A program made the position numbers and the translations under genes. Shown in pieces: positions 1 through 12,008 of a stretch of DNA of 64,000 nt; positions within the stretch are counted from its first letter, which is position 1, and the number at the start of each line of letters is the position of its first letter. The notes below the pieces were generated by a model. That model was not told the DNA's origin. It was given only the letters and a program-made list of their open reading frames with translations, and did not search any database. Location of the stretch: the NCBI GenBank assembly GCA_025267735.1, contig CM046294.1, forward strand, positions 43,809,570-43,873,569, read 5' to 3'. This DNA comes from Mactra quadrangularis. Taxonomy: Eukaryota > Mollusca > Bivalvia > Venerida > Mactridae.

Positions 1-236
1 TGTTGCTAGGCACTTGTTGCTAAGAAACATGTTGCCATGTACACTTGTTGTTAGACACACAGTTGCTATGCACTTGTTGCTAGGCACACCGTTGCTAGGC
101 ACTTGTTGCTAGGCACACCATTGCTAGACAAAATGTTGCTAGGCACCCAGTTGCTATGCACTTGTTGCTAGGCATACCATTGCTAGACAATCTGTTGCTA
201 GGCACTTAGTTGCTAGGCAACTTGTTGCTAACCAGA
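1..236. repeat. TTGCTAGGCA minisatellite, array 1
   Basis: Degenerate tandem array built on the core TTGCTAGGCAC. Units alternate between forms such as CACTTGTTGCTAGGCAC and CACCATTGCTAGACAA, giving a period of about 9-20 bases. The array runs off the left edge of the window. The same core forms a second array at 3973-4505 in a later intron of the same gene, so the motif has spread locally. This stretch is presumably intronic, because the next recognisable exon begins at 1717. Confidence 0.9.
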
Positions 237-1716
237 TGTAGGCACTCGGCATTCTGCATGTATGTTGAACTATGTTTAAATGTAGCAGAACGTAAAGACG
301 CATGTATACAGATAAATGACATGTAGGCTGCATGGTTTATATTCGCTGTTAGTAGATTGTTAAATTTGGCATAAATTATTGAAATTCTTGTTTTGACATA
401 GTTTTCACATTAACTTTGAATTGTTGACTTTATATGATCACCTGTGTGCTGTAATTATAATTGTTTTAATAAAGAATGTAGCTACATGTATACTAATTAT
501 ATGAGTTTTTGGTAAAATATAATTTCAGACATTTAACTTTTGAAAAATCTAAATCAATTTTAGATGATGACTAGGCCAATTTAGAACATACTAACATGCT
601 TCCATGGCCTAGTGATAAAATGGCATGGCATTAGTCTAATTACTGACATTTTTTGTTGTTGATGGTTAGAATCTTAGCTCGGACCAAGGCTTTTTATTGG
701 GTTACATTTTACTCTGTTAAAAAGGATATAAAAGTAAAAATACTCAACTCTGAACAAATACATCTTGCATACAGGTGGTCATGGTTTTTTTATATATTTC
801 AGAAATTTTATATTGTATTTTTTATAATTTTATTTCTTTTTATACACCTACTTTTGTTTTTATTTTTTACTTAATATGCATTAATATTGTTTTTTTGTGA
901 TTTTAAGTTTCTTATTTAAAAATTGTATTTAGTGATATATTTTAAAAACTGACATATTACCATTAGTGTATTAGACTGTTTTAGTGATTTAAGTTTTTTG
1001 AATGAGTGTTTTAGTTCTTTTTAAAACAAATCTATTAATACATGGATTTTATTAATTCTTAGATTTTAAAATATTTAACTGTTTTTTCGGAATGCATTTT
1101 ATTATAAAATTAAAAAATATATTATTGAAAGAAAGCTTTTCTATAGAAATTCCAGAACCTGATTTGAAACTGTTTACTTTTGCTCAATTTTGTACTAGTT
1201 TTGATCTCAACTCATAGTTTTTAAAAAGTGTCCAATGACCCAGGTACATTTAGTTTGCCTAGCGTTGATGCTAAACTTTATTTTATGGTCTATCCTTCAT
1301 TAGGGGCCCTCTGACTTAAGCCCCTAAGTTTAGTGATCTATTTTCACTCAACCTTTGGCTTTTATTACAAAGCTTAGAATTATTTAACTCTTAATTGAGA
1401 TACCCTCTGCCAATGTAAACATTACCCCTTCTTCCTAAAAACAAAACATAATCAAATATATGTTGTCTTGCTCATAGCAAACATTTTAAAAAAGATTTAT
1501 TCAGACTTTAAAACAAAATACAGAAAATATGAATAAAAATTACACTTTCGAAAAATTACTATGTTAAAAATTTGCTGAAATGTGGATTCATTCTATCATT
1601 TTAAATACAAGGTATGTTGAATAGAAAAGCTTTGTTTCAACAAATTGTGATACCTTATATATTATTATAATGATATTTAGGACAAGAAATTTTATTTTCT
1701 ATTCAATGTTTTGTAG
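237..1716. other. intronic DNA, no exon recognised
   Basis: AT-rich sequence upstream of the first recognisable HSPG2 exon. No stretch translates into laminin-G, EGF or Ig-like sequence with flanking splice signals. The rest of the LG2 domain, needed before the exon at 1717, must therefore lie upstream of the window. A short open frame near 653-874 is low-complexity hydrophobic sequence and is not credible. Confidence 0.6.
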
Positions 1717-4700
1717 GAACTTCCCCAGGAAGCACTGTTGGATTAAATCTTAAACTACCATTGTTCCTTGGTGGTCCCGACCCAACAGTACCTGTGTCAG
1801 AAAACACTGGCGTTACAAGAGGTTTCATTGGCTGTGTTGCCGAGGTATAAACTTTTATTGTTTTATATTGTGTACCGATCATACTGTGACTAATGTTTAT
1901 TGTTGAGTCCATATAGCTCCCTTGCAGAAATTTAGTAAATCGATCAGAATGGAAAACCTTCAATCTGTAATTTTGTTATCTACATCATTGGGATTTTGTA
2001 TGGCCACAATTTGTGAAGACTGTATGTGCCCTCAGCAAAAGACCTAATTAAGATCACCAATTTATGTTGTTGTTTTTATCTGTGCACAGGCAGTACAAAC
2101 AGAACTTTTTACACATTATTGCTGAAAAACACAAGATATTAATTAAATCCTTTTGTTCTTAGTACACATATCTTCAGTGTAACAGTTGAAGTTGGTATGT
2201 ACTGCAGGAAAAAACCCAAATATTTGAATTTTGAATATGGTCTAATTGTCTAAAATGCTGTTGCACGGTGTCCATACAATTGATTTGAAAAAGGCATTTA
2301 CACGGAAGCAACATCACATCATATTATCATTTCATGGAAATTTCTGCAGGAAATAGACTTAATTCGGAACTCAAATTTGTGGGTTTTTCCATCCGTGTGA
2401 TGTAGGTACAAACAAAGTTTGTTACACATTATTGATAAAAATCACGAAATATGGATTAAATCCTATTGTTCTTTGTACACATGTTTTCATTGTAATGGTG
2501 AAAGTTTGTTTGTACCTACATGGAAAAACCCAAATATTTGAATTCCGGATATAGTCTATTTTGTCAGCTATTTATTTTGTTGTTTGTCTAGCCGCAGAAA
2601 ATTTTTCTTCAAAAATGTCTTAGATGGCAACAACAAAAGTTTGAATGCTTTGTCAATGTTTAACACCACCTTGAAAAACTAAAATACCCATTTGGGTAGA
2701 TATTTTTGCTGATTATTTTTTTAAGACTTTACAGACATACAGACAACCTTAGAAATAGCAAAAATTAAGCTCCTGTCGAATGTTTTACTTATTATGACCT
2801 TGCCCAAAAACACATGTTAAACAAAGATAACAAAAATATATGATGTATAATTTCAGCTGACTGTAAATGACTTCAAATATGATTTAATCACTGATGCCAT
2901 AGAAAGTGTAAATATTGCCGATTGTGGTGAGAGAAGATTATGTGAACGTGAACCATGTAGAAATAACGGAGTTTGTGAGGATTTACCAGGACCAGATTAT
3001 AGGTATGGAATTAGATCTCTCACTATTTGAATTTTTTTCCCAACTTTTTCCTGGGTACAGTAAAATTCCGCTATAAAGACTACCTTGGTTATTGCGAAAT
3101 CATGTGACTTTTATATGATTTTTAACACACAAATGCTTAATTTGATGAGAAAAAGGGTACTTATGATAAGGCTGTTTTGTTTGGCTATTAAGACCTCTAA
3201 TTTTGATAACTTTACTGTATATACTCACATGATCTTCAAATTGTAGACATTCTCTTTGTTTTTCATCAAATTCTTTCAGCAGTCAAACAATAGAAAAGAT
3301 TCAAATATTGTATAAAATAACTATTGTATTTCTATGTCCAAAATACCCATGTGAGTCTGTTGAATATATTTCTTTACTCTAAATCTTCTGCACAGTTTAT
3401 TATTTTTGCAAATTACCTAGTTTATCCTTCAATTCAATTTTTTGTGCATAGGATTTGAAGCTAATTATCAATATTCTGTGTAAGGATACACATTTAGGAA
3501 TAGGACCCTTGGTACGAATCCCACTAAAGAAACTGCATATTTCCTTGAGCAAGAAATTTACCTACAGTTGTACCACTTCACCTAGATGAAAATGGGTACT
3601 GTGAGGGTTACTTGCTTGAAAGTGATTTCAGTGATAAGTGGTTTTGGAAAAAAAATGTAAAGTTGGCTGACTGCCTGTAGTAAGCAATTTTAAACCACAC
3701 TTTTTTTACTTTTTTAACATAAGAAATCATGTTTTCAAGATGTGCCGATTATATCAAAACACATTTTCATTTTTAGATGTTTGTGTCCAGCAAGTCATAC
3801 AGGAAAGTTATGTGAGATAGAAATCAATATATGTTTAACAAATTCACCATGTCAGAATGGTTCACCATGTAGTATTACAAATGATGGTTACAGATGTGAT
3901 TGTATATTAGGATTTGCTGGTGATAATTGTCAATATGGTAAGTAAAAAACCAGAGAATACTACTTATAAGAGTGTTGCTAGGCAAATTTGTTTCTAGGCA
4001 CATTTGTTTCTAGGCACATTTGTTTCTAGCAACACTGTTGCTAAGCTCACTTGTTGCTAGGCACGTTTGTTGCTAGGCACTTTTGTTGCTAAGCTCACTT
4101 GTTGCTAGGCACGTTTGTTGCTAGGCACTTTTGTTGCTAGGCTCACTTGTTGCTAAGCACATTTGTTGCTAGGCACGTTTGTTGCTAGGCTCACTTGTTG
4201 CTAAGCATATTTGTTGCTAAGCACATTTGTTGCTAGGAACACTGTTGCTAGGCACATTTGTTGGCAGGCACACTGTTAATAGGCACATTTGTTGGCAGGC
4301 ACACTTGTTGCTAGGAATATTGTTGCTAGGCACATTTGTTGCTAGGAACACTTTTGTTAGGCACATTTGTTGGCAGGCACACTGTTGCTAGGCACTTTTG
4401 TTGGCAGGTGCACTGTTGCTTGGCACATTTGTTGACAGGTGCACTGTTGCTAGGATTATTGTTGCTAGGCCCATTTGTTGGCAAGCTCACTTGTTGCTAG
4501 GCAACCATGTAGGATTTTCTGGTGATATCTGCCAATATGATGAGTAGAAAAATCATATGTATACATCTTAATTTTTGTTATAGACTTATTTTCAAGCTTG
4601 ACTTTTGTCTACTTATTATAAACTTGATAACAAACATTGTGCCTTTTACTTGGGTTTAGATTTATCATTATCACCAGCATCAGAAACAGCTGTGGAGGTT

Positions 4701-7700
4701 TCATTATAATTCAGGAGTAGAAAAAAATCAGGATGTCAGTTTCCTTTCCAGAAATTTGACTTGGCAGTGATCAAATTATGCTTGATTCACAAAAAAGCAA
4801 AAAATGGAACAGTTCCAGATTCTAATCAAGTGATTTTCAATCACAGTTACCTCCCCTGATTATCTCTCGAAGTTTCTCGTGTAACGACATGGAAGATTGG
4901 ATTCAGAGGTCCACATGGAAGATTGAATTTATCTAAATGTGTAGCCTTGTTAAATTAAGTCTTTAATATTATTATTATTACTTTTCATCATTTGTGATGT
5001 ATTTAATATATTTTCTGTATGTTTTTTTCTACCACACAGCTGTTAGACTAGACACCGACTTTAAGTATGAAGGTGATGGCTTCCTAGAACTCACTAAAGA
5101 TTTATTACCCCATTCTAAATCACAAGAACGACAGACAATGTCATTTACCATACAGACGACACAAAGTGATGGTTTAGTTATGTGGCAAGGTGATGTAGGT
5201 GGTCGACCATTACGTGGCGGTGATCATATAGGTATTGGATTGAGAAGTGGCTATGTTGAATTCAGGTAATTATATGATTGTGTTATTTGCCTTGTGTAGC
5301 CACAGCTGTGGCATAGTGGCTAGTATGTCTGACTTCAAATCCGGAGATCACGGGTTCGAGCCGGGTTGCTGTAGGTCATACCCTATACATGAGTTGTCGG
5401 CCTCGTGGTAGGGTAAGTAAAGTGTCCAGGAAACCAATAGTAAGAAGAGCTAGCTGTTGTATATATAACTTTAATATGTGTTGAATAAGATGTTAAAAAA
5501 TCAATAAAAAAATATATATATGTCTTTGTTCTATAAAAGTACATTGAAATAATAATAAGAAGATTTCACACTTCTATATAAGTAGTGACGTGGTCCACAT
5601 CTGGATCTGTAAATAATTAAAGGTTTTGAAAGGACGCCATGGTGAATTTGCATCAAAGAAGCTGCCATGAAAATTACCGGTACATATCAAATGCATTATG
5701 TTATTGACAATCTGTCTTCAGTTTTGGGATTGATAATATGTTGTTGATATAGTAGAATTTTTGTTAGAGCTGTCTTGGATTCCAATGATATTAAGGCCAT
5801 GCCAAATCGGAATTTTGTTAAGCGTCAACTTAAATTTAACAAACCTAGGTACCTATTCACAAAAACATACAAACCGAAAACGAAAACACAAATATTTTCG
5901 ACGGCAAAAGACAATGCATTATATATATTTTTCAATAGAACAACATCTTCATAATATGAAACAATGGTCTGTATTTAATATAAAAAAATATCACGTAAAA
6001 TATATATTGTAATAATGATGCGGATTTGAAAAATTGCTTACGATGAATAACGTCGTTGCCGAACACAATTTTCCCTGAATTAAATTCTCGTATTGAATTA
6101 TGGAACATCGGAATTATTTAAGAAAATTTAACTAACAATTTTGTTTTTTATTTTGATTGAGGACTCTTAAACCTACGCACACGCCGACGCTTAACAAAAT
6201 TCCGATATGGCATGGCCTAATGTATTTTAGCCCGTCAATCGAACTATTCACTGTTCCAGGAAAGGTTAAATCTCTGCATTAAGCTGTTAACCAACTACTA
6301 GGTGCATGCTTTCGTCAGTGACTGACTACAGTACTGCCCTACAGGAGAATGGCCATAGAATAATTTCATGACCAAGCTCCATGAAAGTATGCCCTGCTGG
6401 GGAATCAAACCCACATCCCCTCAATCAGTAGACTTAAGTGCTACCAATTGAGTTAGCTGGACGGCTTTGATATTTGTTATTTTTTCTTGTAGTTATGAGA
6501 TGGGTAGCGGTCCAGCTATGATATTATCAAATGAACGTGTAGATGATGGACAAGTCCATACAATATCTGTAGAAAGATTGGGTAGATCTGGTACTCTAAC
6601 TATTGATAATAATGAATCAGTTTATGGAGATTCACTTGGATATCTACAAATGTTGAATGCCGATGGAAACATTTATATTGGTGAGTTGGTGTTTTCAACA
6701 AAAAATATTTTTTACGTATTTCATATTTTTGTTAAGTCTGACAATATTGAATTGAGCTTGACCTTCATGCAAAAATATATTAAATTCAGTATTGTCTATT
6801 TGTGTCTTTGTTTGTAAATCACACTTTGTCAGAAGCTTTCGGCTAAATACACATATATTGTGAACTTACGTGTTTCAAATGAGTCAGAAATTAAAAGTAC
6901 AATAATATGCCATGTTTACAAATTGATTTATAGCCACATAGGCTGTAATAAACACATGTTTAATCATATATACATGCAAACAGAAGTGCACAATTTAATG
7001 TCAGTGAAGTGTGTAATTATTATAATATGATAGTTCAAGCTAAGGTTAATATTGTCGTACTATACTTTTAACCCACTGTCAGTTATAAGGCAAAAACCCC
7101 TTGTTTTCATTACTTGTTTGTTGCAGCCCTTATGAAATCATTACAAAAACACTTATCTTATTTTCATTTTGTAATTTCAAGTTTAAGTGTGGTTTAAATA
7201 CACTTCCATATACATGTATATGTTCCAAAGACTTTACAACTTTGTATGATAACCCCTTATCATTGAAATCATCTTCAAGCAGTTACCACTTGCTGTAACC
7301 ATTTACACTTATATGGATTGGAACAATTATATGTAAATAATTTACTCTAGGTGATTAGCATTTCTTGCAGTGGGGTTAGAAGCTTGGACATGTAGATCCC
7401 TAAGCACTTAGAGAAATGGATAAAAGATCTGGTACCATTGGTTAATTGTGATAATCTGGTGCATACATGTACCACAGACAGAAGTTGCTGACTACACATG
7501 TATTTACTCTGTGTATCATTGGTGACTCACTATGCTAATAAATTATACACATCGTCAAAGTACGCTCCTGCTGGTTTGACTGAACAGCGAATTTGACTAT
7601 TTCTTACTTCAAACAAAATGAACCCTTCATTGAGCTGAATATCTTTTTAAAGTAATTTTTTGTTATTCTATATTTTAGGTGGAGTGTCGACACCTGATGT

Positions 7701-7827
7701 CATGACTGATGGTAAATACACAGAAAACTTCATTGGTTGTATAAGTAATGTAAATATTCAAGGCAAAGGTCCATTAGAGTCGCGAGATGCCATCGGTGGA
7801 TTTAACGTCCAACCTTGTACACCATAG
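1717..7827 (+). CDS. HSPG2: perlecan (heparan sulfate proteoglycan core protein), C-terminal part
   Basis: C-terminal end of a secreted basement-membrane proteoglycan that binds laminin, integrin and dystroglycan networks. Coding exons: 1717-1844, 2857-3002, 3777-3937, 5040-5265, 6493-6680 and 7679-7827 (stop TAG). All have GT-AG borders and compatible phases (1,0,2,1,2,1). Exon 1 is the end of a laminin-G domain (GLNLKLPLFLGG ... RGFIGCVAEL). Exons 2-3 encode two EGF modules; the second reads CQNGSPC...GYRCDCILGFAG. Exons 4-6 form a full LG domain with DGLVMWQGD, VDDGQVHTISVER, GNIYIGG and FIGCISNV, ending VQPCTP. The order LG-EGF-EGF-LG at the C-terminus fits perlecan domain V; agrin has only one EGF before its last LG. 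The match to the human endorepellin LG3 layout is from recall. The 5' part of the gene is outside the window. Confidence 0.92.
2039..2244. mobile_element. degenerate MITE copy (AGACT family)
   Basis: Decayed copy of the element at 2355-2557. It shares the internal 'CACATTATTGMTGAAAA' and 'TTTGTTCTTWGTACACAT' segments and the right end 'AAAACCCAAATATTTGAAT'. It sits in the intron after the first HSPG2 exon, 110 bp from the better copy. Confidence 0.6.
2355..2557. mobile_element. MITE with ~55-bp terminal inverted repeats (AGACT family)
   Basis: The left end AGACTTAATTCGGAACTCAA and the reverse complement of the right end, AGACTATATCCGGAATTCAA, match. The match continues through GGGTTTTTCCAT...GTAGGTACAAACAAA. 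The ends sit in a TA...TA context. Related copies lie at 58581-58769 (PSMB6 intron 4), 2039-2244 and, in part, 37975-38087 (SRPRB). No coding capacity, so it would be mobilised in trans. Confidence 0.8.
3058..3217. mobile_element. pogo/Tigger-like MITE, 160 bp
   Basis: The element starts CAGTAAAATTCC and ends in TTTACTG (reverse complement CAGTAAAGTTATC). It is flanked on both sides by TA, the Tc1/mariner-pogo target duplication. It lies in the intron between HSPG2 exons 2857-3002 and 3777-3937. A related left end (ACAGTAAAATTCCACTAT) occurs near 10580. Confidence 0.7.
3505..3645 (+). mobile_element. SINE fragment (CTTGAGCAAGAAATTTAC core)
   Basis: Contains the conserved central block 'TTTCCTTGAGCAAGAAATTT...ACAGTTGTACCACTTCA' followed by a TTGAAAGTGATTTCAGTGAT tail. 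The same block is found at 43270-43400, 45035-45120 and 52890-53000, so it is the core of a dispersed SINE family. The tRNA-like head is poorly kept here. Confidence 0.65.
3973..4505. repeat. TTGCTAGGCA minisatellite, array 2
   Basis: About 530 bp of degenerate units such as TTGTTGCTAGGCACA, with variants TTGGCAGGCAC and TTTCTAGGCAC. The period is about 17-19 bases. It starts about 35 bp after the splice donor of the HSPG2 EGF exon ending at 3937 and stops directly against a partial copy of that exon end (4506-4555). Confidence 0.92.
4506..4555 (+). pseudogene. partial duplicate of the HSPG2 EGF exon 3' end
   Basis: AGGATTTTCTGGTGATATCT and the following CCAATATGATGAGTAGAAAA closely match the end of the exon at 3777-3937 and its donor (AGGATTTGCTGGTGATAATT, then CAATATGGTAAGTAAAAAAC). 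The copy would read GFSGDICQYD. Its donor GGTAAGT has become GATGAGT, so it should not splice as an exon. Only about 45 bp remain, on the far side of the minisatellite. Confidence 0.8.
4860..4985. repeat. dispersed repeat (AAGACTTAATTTAA...GGCTACACATTT family)
   Basis: Reads 'ATGGAAGATTGAATTTATCT', 'AAATGTGTAGCCTTGTTAAA', 'TTAAGTCTTTAATATTATTA'. Its reverse complement resembles 42838-42955 (AATTAAGACTTTATTTAATG, GGCTACACATTTGGATAAAT) in TK2 intron 1. A shorter fragment lies near 46770-46815. No coding capacity. Confidence 0.6.
5297..5450 (+). mobile_element. tRNA-derived SINE, full head
   Basis: Has a box A-like TGGCATAGTGGCTAG and a box B-like GGGTTCGAGCC separated as in a tRNA, then a body (GTAGGTCATACCCTATACAT, GTTGTCGGCCTCGTGGTAGG, AAGTGTCCAGGAAACC). 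An inverted copy of the same family lies at 29150-29330. It is in the HSPG2 intron after the exon 5040-5265. The stems are too imperfect for a functional tRNA. Confidence 0.8.
6240..6466 (-). mobile_element. tRNA-headed SINE, reverse orientation
   Basis: Read on the minus strand, a head with a box A-like CTCAATTGGTAGCACT and box B-like GGGTTTGATTCC is followed by a body. On the plus strand the body reads GTTCCAGGAAAGGTTAAATC...GTTAACCAACTACTAGGTGC. Related copies: 20690-20885 and 21690-21830. It ends about 25 bp before the splice acceptor of HSPG2 exon 6493-6680. Confidence 0.7.
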
Positions 7828-9995
7828 ATTTTTAGAAAATAATATTGTATATATTAGTGAATGGACAAAAAATATTATTTTGAGATTTTTTTTATATATA
7901 ATGTGTTTTTTTGTTATAGATTACGAAAAAAAGTACCTTTTTCATTCATGCTGCTTGACTTTTTATACTATCTGCCTTCATCGTTGATCTGTAGTTATCA
8001 TTATATTCAAATCTCTAAAATATCATCATTTTATTAAATGCTGAACCTTTAAAAAACCCAAGTTTATTTTTTCGATAGTGATTTTCACGTTTGTGTAGTT
8101 TTTACAAAGTGATTATCACATATGTGTAGTTCTTACAAAGTGATAATCACATATGTGTAGTTCTTACAGAGTGATAATCACATATGTGTAGTTCTTACAG
8201 AGTGATAATCACATATGTTAGATTTTACAGAGTGATAATTACATGTGTGTAGATTTTACAGAGTGATAATTACATGTGTACATGTAGTTCTCACAAAGCA
8301 ATTATCACACATGTGTAGATTTTACAAAGTGATAATCACATATGTGTAGTTCTTACAAATTGATTTTCACATATGTGTAGTTCTTACAGACATTCTGAGA
8401 TGATCAGTTTTTTGCATACTATACATATGTTAATCATGTGTATACTATAGTATAAAGGGTTCAGTTATTAATCAATGTAGTGATTGGTCGTTACTTGATC
8501 GTCGTGACGATCGTAAAATTATAACTATGCAATATATATAAATGTAAAAACCCTATTCAAGTTTGTGTTAAGCATATATGTTGTATTTTGTATGAGTTTG
8601 TATATGTACATGAAATTAATGAGAACAATTCTTCCTATGGATGATTAATGCGTATATTTTACTGCTGAATTTTATACATGTACCAAAGATTATAAGGGGA
8701 GAAAACTCTAGTTAGCTTATATGTTATATATTCGATGTTATAGCTTTTTTTCTTGCTGATATTTCTCGGCTTATGCATAATTTGTATGATAAGGTTAATA
8801 TTTTGTGTACATGTGATTGCCTACTTAGACTTTTGTTGTCAATTATTTTCTCTGCTTAGAATATACTTAATAGATTTTTATACGCCAAATTTTTAGTAAA
8901 ATTGAAGAACAACTTTTTGACATAGCTTTAGAAATTATTGCTCTGCTAAAATATACAATTTTTATGCTAAATTATGTGTTTAAGTAAAATTACAATATTT
9001 TTGTTTTTTGATTGCTTGAAGTATGGCCCCTTTTTTATTTATGTTTACAAAGGGTCTTTGCTTAAGGCCATGAAAAATTAATATGAGTCATATTTAAAAG
9101 TTGTCAGACACAAAATACGTCAATTTATAACTGCCATTGCAGTTATTTTTAAAAAAATCTTAAAAATTAAATTTTTATTATAGAACTCATTTAAAATGGA
9201 CTCACTCAATTACCTCAAAGTATTGTTTATGTTGCAATAAGATTGATATTTAATGAAATCATAAGAAAAAAATTGACAATTAACAATATGACATTCTTAC
9301 TACTTCATCAATGCATTTGCTTGTGTCAAAAATTTGCTGCAGGCAAAATATTTCACTGTAAGTTGTACAAGTCAAAGTAGTTGAGCAAGTCAAGTATCGT
9401 TTGTCAATTTTCTAGCCAGTATGTCATAGGTATGAAATCCAATCAAGTATTACGAACATGTATTTATAAATTTACCAAAGACATGTGTGAAATCCAAACA
9501 TTTTAAATACCCTTGATCTGCCTAGATTGAATTTACAGCTATGTCGGCCATCTTGTTTTGGATGGTCCAAGTGTCAGCGATCTTGGTTTATTGACTTCTA
9601 GTGCACAAACATTTGCTATGATTTATTTTAAATCCTATGGGGACATGGGGCTATAGCCCCTGTGTTAAAACTATGAATTCAACAAAACATTAAAATTCTA
9701 CATAATCAGTTCAACTGTGAGTGAGATTATTGAAATTAATACATACATGTATGTATCCAATTGTAGCTGAGGGCAGCATTACGTATTTCAAGTCCCAGCT
9801 AAGTTAAATTGGCAATTTAATTCAAACAGCCAATACTCTGTCAAGTACTTGTGTTTTTGAACTTGTGTTCGTTTCTTCGATTTCTATATTCTTGTACGAA
9901 TGATTTTTTGAATGACTTTGTTAAACAATTTGTACACATTTTTTTGTTTTTTGTACTTTGTATATGGCTTTAATAAAAAATGCTTTTTTACCACT
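7828..9995 (+). other. HSPG2 3' UTR (probable)
   Basis: AT-rich sequence after the HSPG2 stop with no further coding potential. A canonical AATAAA at 9972-9977 in TTTAATAAAAAATGC, followed by a T-rich stretch, is a plausible cleavage signal. Another AATAAA is at 10275-10280. The true 3' end may be earlier, as several weaker signals occur. Confidence 0.4.
8085..8395. repeat. palindrome-rich ~31-bp tandem repeat in the HSPG2 3' region
   Basis: About nine degenerate units of GTGATAATCACATATGTG plus TAGTTCTTACAGA. Each unit carries two overlapping near-perfect palindromes: GTGATAATCAC (a near-palindrome) and CACATATGTG (exact). If transcribed as 3' UTR, the units could form a chain of small hairpins. 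Spacers vary between AGTTCTTACA and AGATTTTACA. Confidence 0.88.
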
Positions 9996-11980
9996 TATTT
10001 TGTACGTTTATTATTTCTTTATATTTCTGCAGTGACTTTAAGAAAAATTTTATATATACACAATATTATCAGCTAGTTATTGGTCTGAAATATTGAAAAT
10101 TTAATTTTACAAATTTTTAGATCTTTTCACTTTTCTAAAATTTTGTATGTTTATTTTAGGCTGTGAAAAAAATCACATGGTCTTAATTTCAATCTTTCTA
10201 ATAGTTGGAATGACATTGAAGTGTTTTTATTTAGTTTTAAATTTTGTCTTTCAAGTGATAAAGCTTTGTATCGAAATAAAAAATATGTGTTTAGTATAAT
10301 ACAAGTTCTGTCTATTTCTGTGTTTTTATTATGCTGTGCTCAGTGATTAATGTATGCATGCCTTTTTTGCCCAGTTTTGAACAATTTAGTGTCAAAAAAC
10401 ATTTTGTCAAAAATGTGTACAACTAAGTGAATTAATTCATGGGTGTAATATAGGCAAATTGAAAGCAGTAAGGGGCCACCAAGACTCTTGAGTGCTACTT
10501 TGAAGGGGCCACCAAGTCGATTGAGTGCTTCTTTGAAAGAAATTTATTCGTTTTAAGGTATGAAAAAAGGTATTGAGTACAGTAAAATTCCACTATGAGT
10601 GCCATCAAAATAGATACTCTGGAATAATCTTAAAGTATAGAGACCATTACTATAGAGGGCCTGCATTATCAAAGGTCTTACGACTAATTTAGTCTTAAAT
10701 CCTTCTATGATGTAAAGCTAAACTATCGTAAGATGTTAGATAATATGCTCTCCATAACTCTTCTCAAAGTAACCATTTTTGACAGAAAACTTGTCCAATT
10801 TTTCAATGATTGTGTAAGGAAGATTGTTCTTAGAGACAAACTGTTATTTCAGTAAACACACATTTTTTAATGAACCATAATTACTGTATCACCTATGTAT
10901 ATGTTATATACAATGTATTTGTGTATTAAATAAACTCATTAAGGCCAGTAACACTTTAATAATTACAATATATAGGTTTTATCTGCATACTGCCATGTAT
11001 AGGACCTTAAATAATTTTATTACTCTGAAATAATTTTGAAACAGTATTTAAATTTCTGACATTTGCCATGAATTTTTAGGTCTATTGAAAGCAATTTCTG
11101 ATTTCCATGAGCAATTTCAAATGCATTTCAAATTTTCATGAAACAAATGCAATACAAATTTCCATGTGAAAAATGCATTTTAAGCTTTCTGGAAAATGTG
11201 ATAAAAATCAGATTTCCTTTTAACAAAAAATTCAGATTTCTAGGTGATAAAAAAGTTTCCATGTAATATCAAGCATTTTTTAAGTGAACTACATGTATGT
11301 ACAATGTAAAAGCTTTAATATTTGTAACGAGAAATTAGTAATATGTTATTATGTATAGAAACATCATTATATTTAAGAATATACATGTATAAATTACACA
11401 TACTCCGAATGTGCCATTACCTTACAGTAAATTTAAGGGCCGGTTTCATTACTAAATTAATTGCTTGCAAAGTTGACGCCATCCTTATCAAATATATTTT
11501 GGCTCTAATACATGTAGCTATTTTCATTGCTATTAATTTTGACAATTTTTGTGCCATAATAGCTAATTTCAGCAATTTATCATTGCAGTTCAAATTGCTA
11601 ATTTTTAAATTGTAATAGCTACCAACTGGGACTGAGAGAATTAGCAATAATTATGAAATGGTAAATGAAAAGGTCTATATTTCTGCTAAAAGTTAAATGA
11701 AATGCCACAGACCATGAAATTTAAGACCTGCAAGCAATGGATTAATAAAATGGGCTCTTAGTAGTCTACTAGTTGTTAAAATAGATTATCTCCCCTGATT
11801 CGTGTTTATAAAAGACGTGTTGCTTTTTCTGTTCTTAACAATAGTTGGTGCATCATAAAATATGCATTTTTAGTCTGGTTTTATGTACATTGCATGATGA
11901 AAAAAATATGTGAATAAAAATGAAATTTTCAAATGTAAATTTCAATATACCAGAGACATAGCCTCTGTTTGTAATTTTGA
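9996..11980. other. intergenic, no gene found
   Basis: AT-rich sequence with no exon-like frame. It holds the small duplication at 10471-10540, a run of short reiterated TTTCCATGAAAAATGCATTT-like words around 11080-11260, and a MITE-like end (GGGCCGGTTTCATTACTAAA) near 11435. Two overlapping opposite open frames around 11343-11647 follow this symmetric sequence and have no family signature. Confidence 0.6.
10471..10540. repeat. short tandem duplication (AAGGGGCCACCAAG)
   Basis: Two adjacent ~34-bp copies: AAGGGGCCACCAAGACTCTT and AAGGGGCCACCAAGTCGATT, each followed by GAGTGCT and TTTGA. Non-coding. Confidence 0.7.
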
Positions 11981-12008
11981 TGGAATGATTTAAGGAGTAG
12001 TGTTCTTG

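Noticed and set aside
1703..1963. Minus-strand open frame
   Set aside because: Antisense of the laminin-G exon of HSPG2 at 1717-1844.
3973..4505. CRISPR-like array
   Set aside because: The repeats are degenerate, with no unique spacers of constant length, and lie inside an intron of an animal gene. It is a minisatellite.
3937..5040. Agrin instead of perlecan
   Set aside because: Agrin has one EGF between its last two LG domains. Two EGF modules precede the final LG here, as in perlecan domain V.
11343..11647. Two overlapping open frames on opposite strands
   Set aside because: They come from locally symmetric AT-rich, MITE-like sequence and have no domain signature or splice context.
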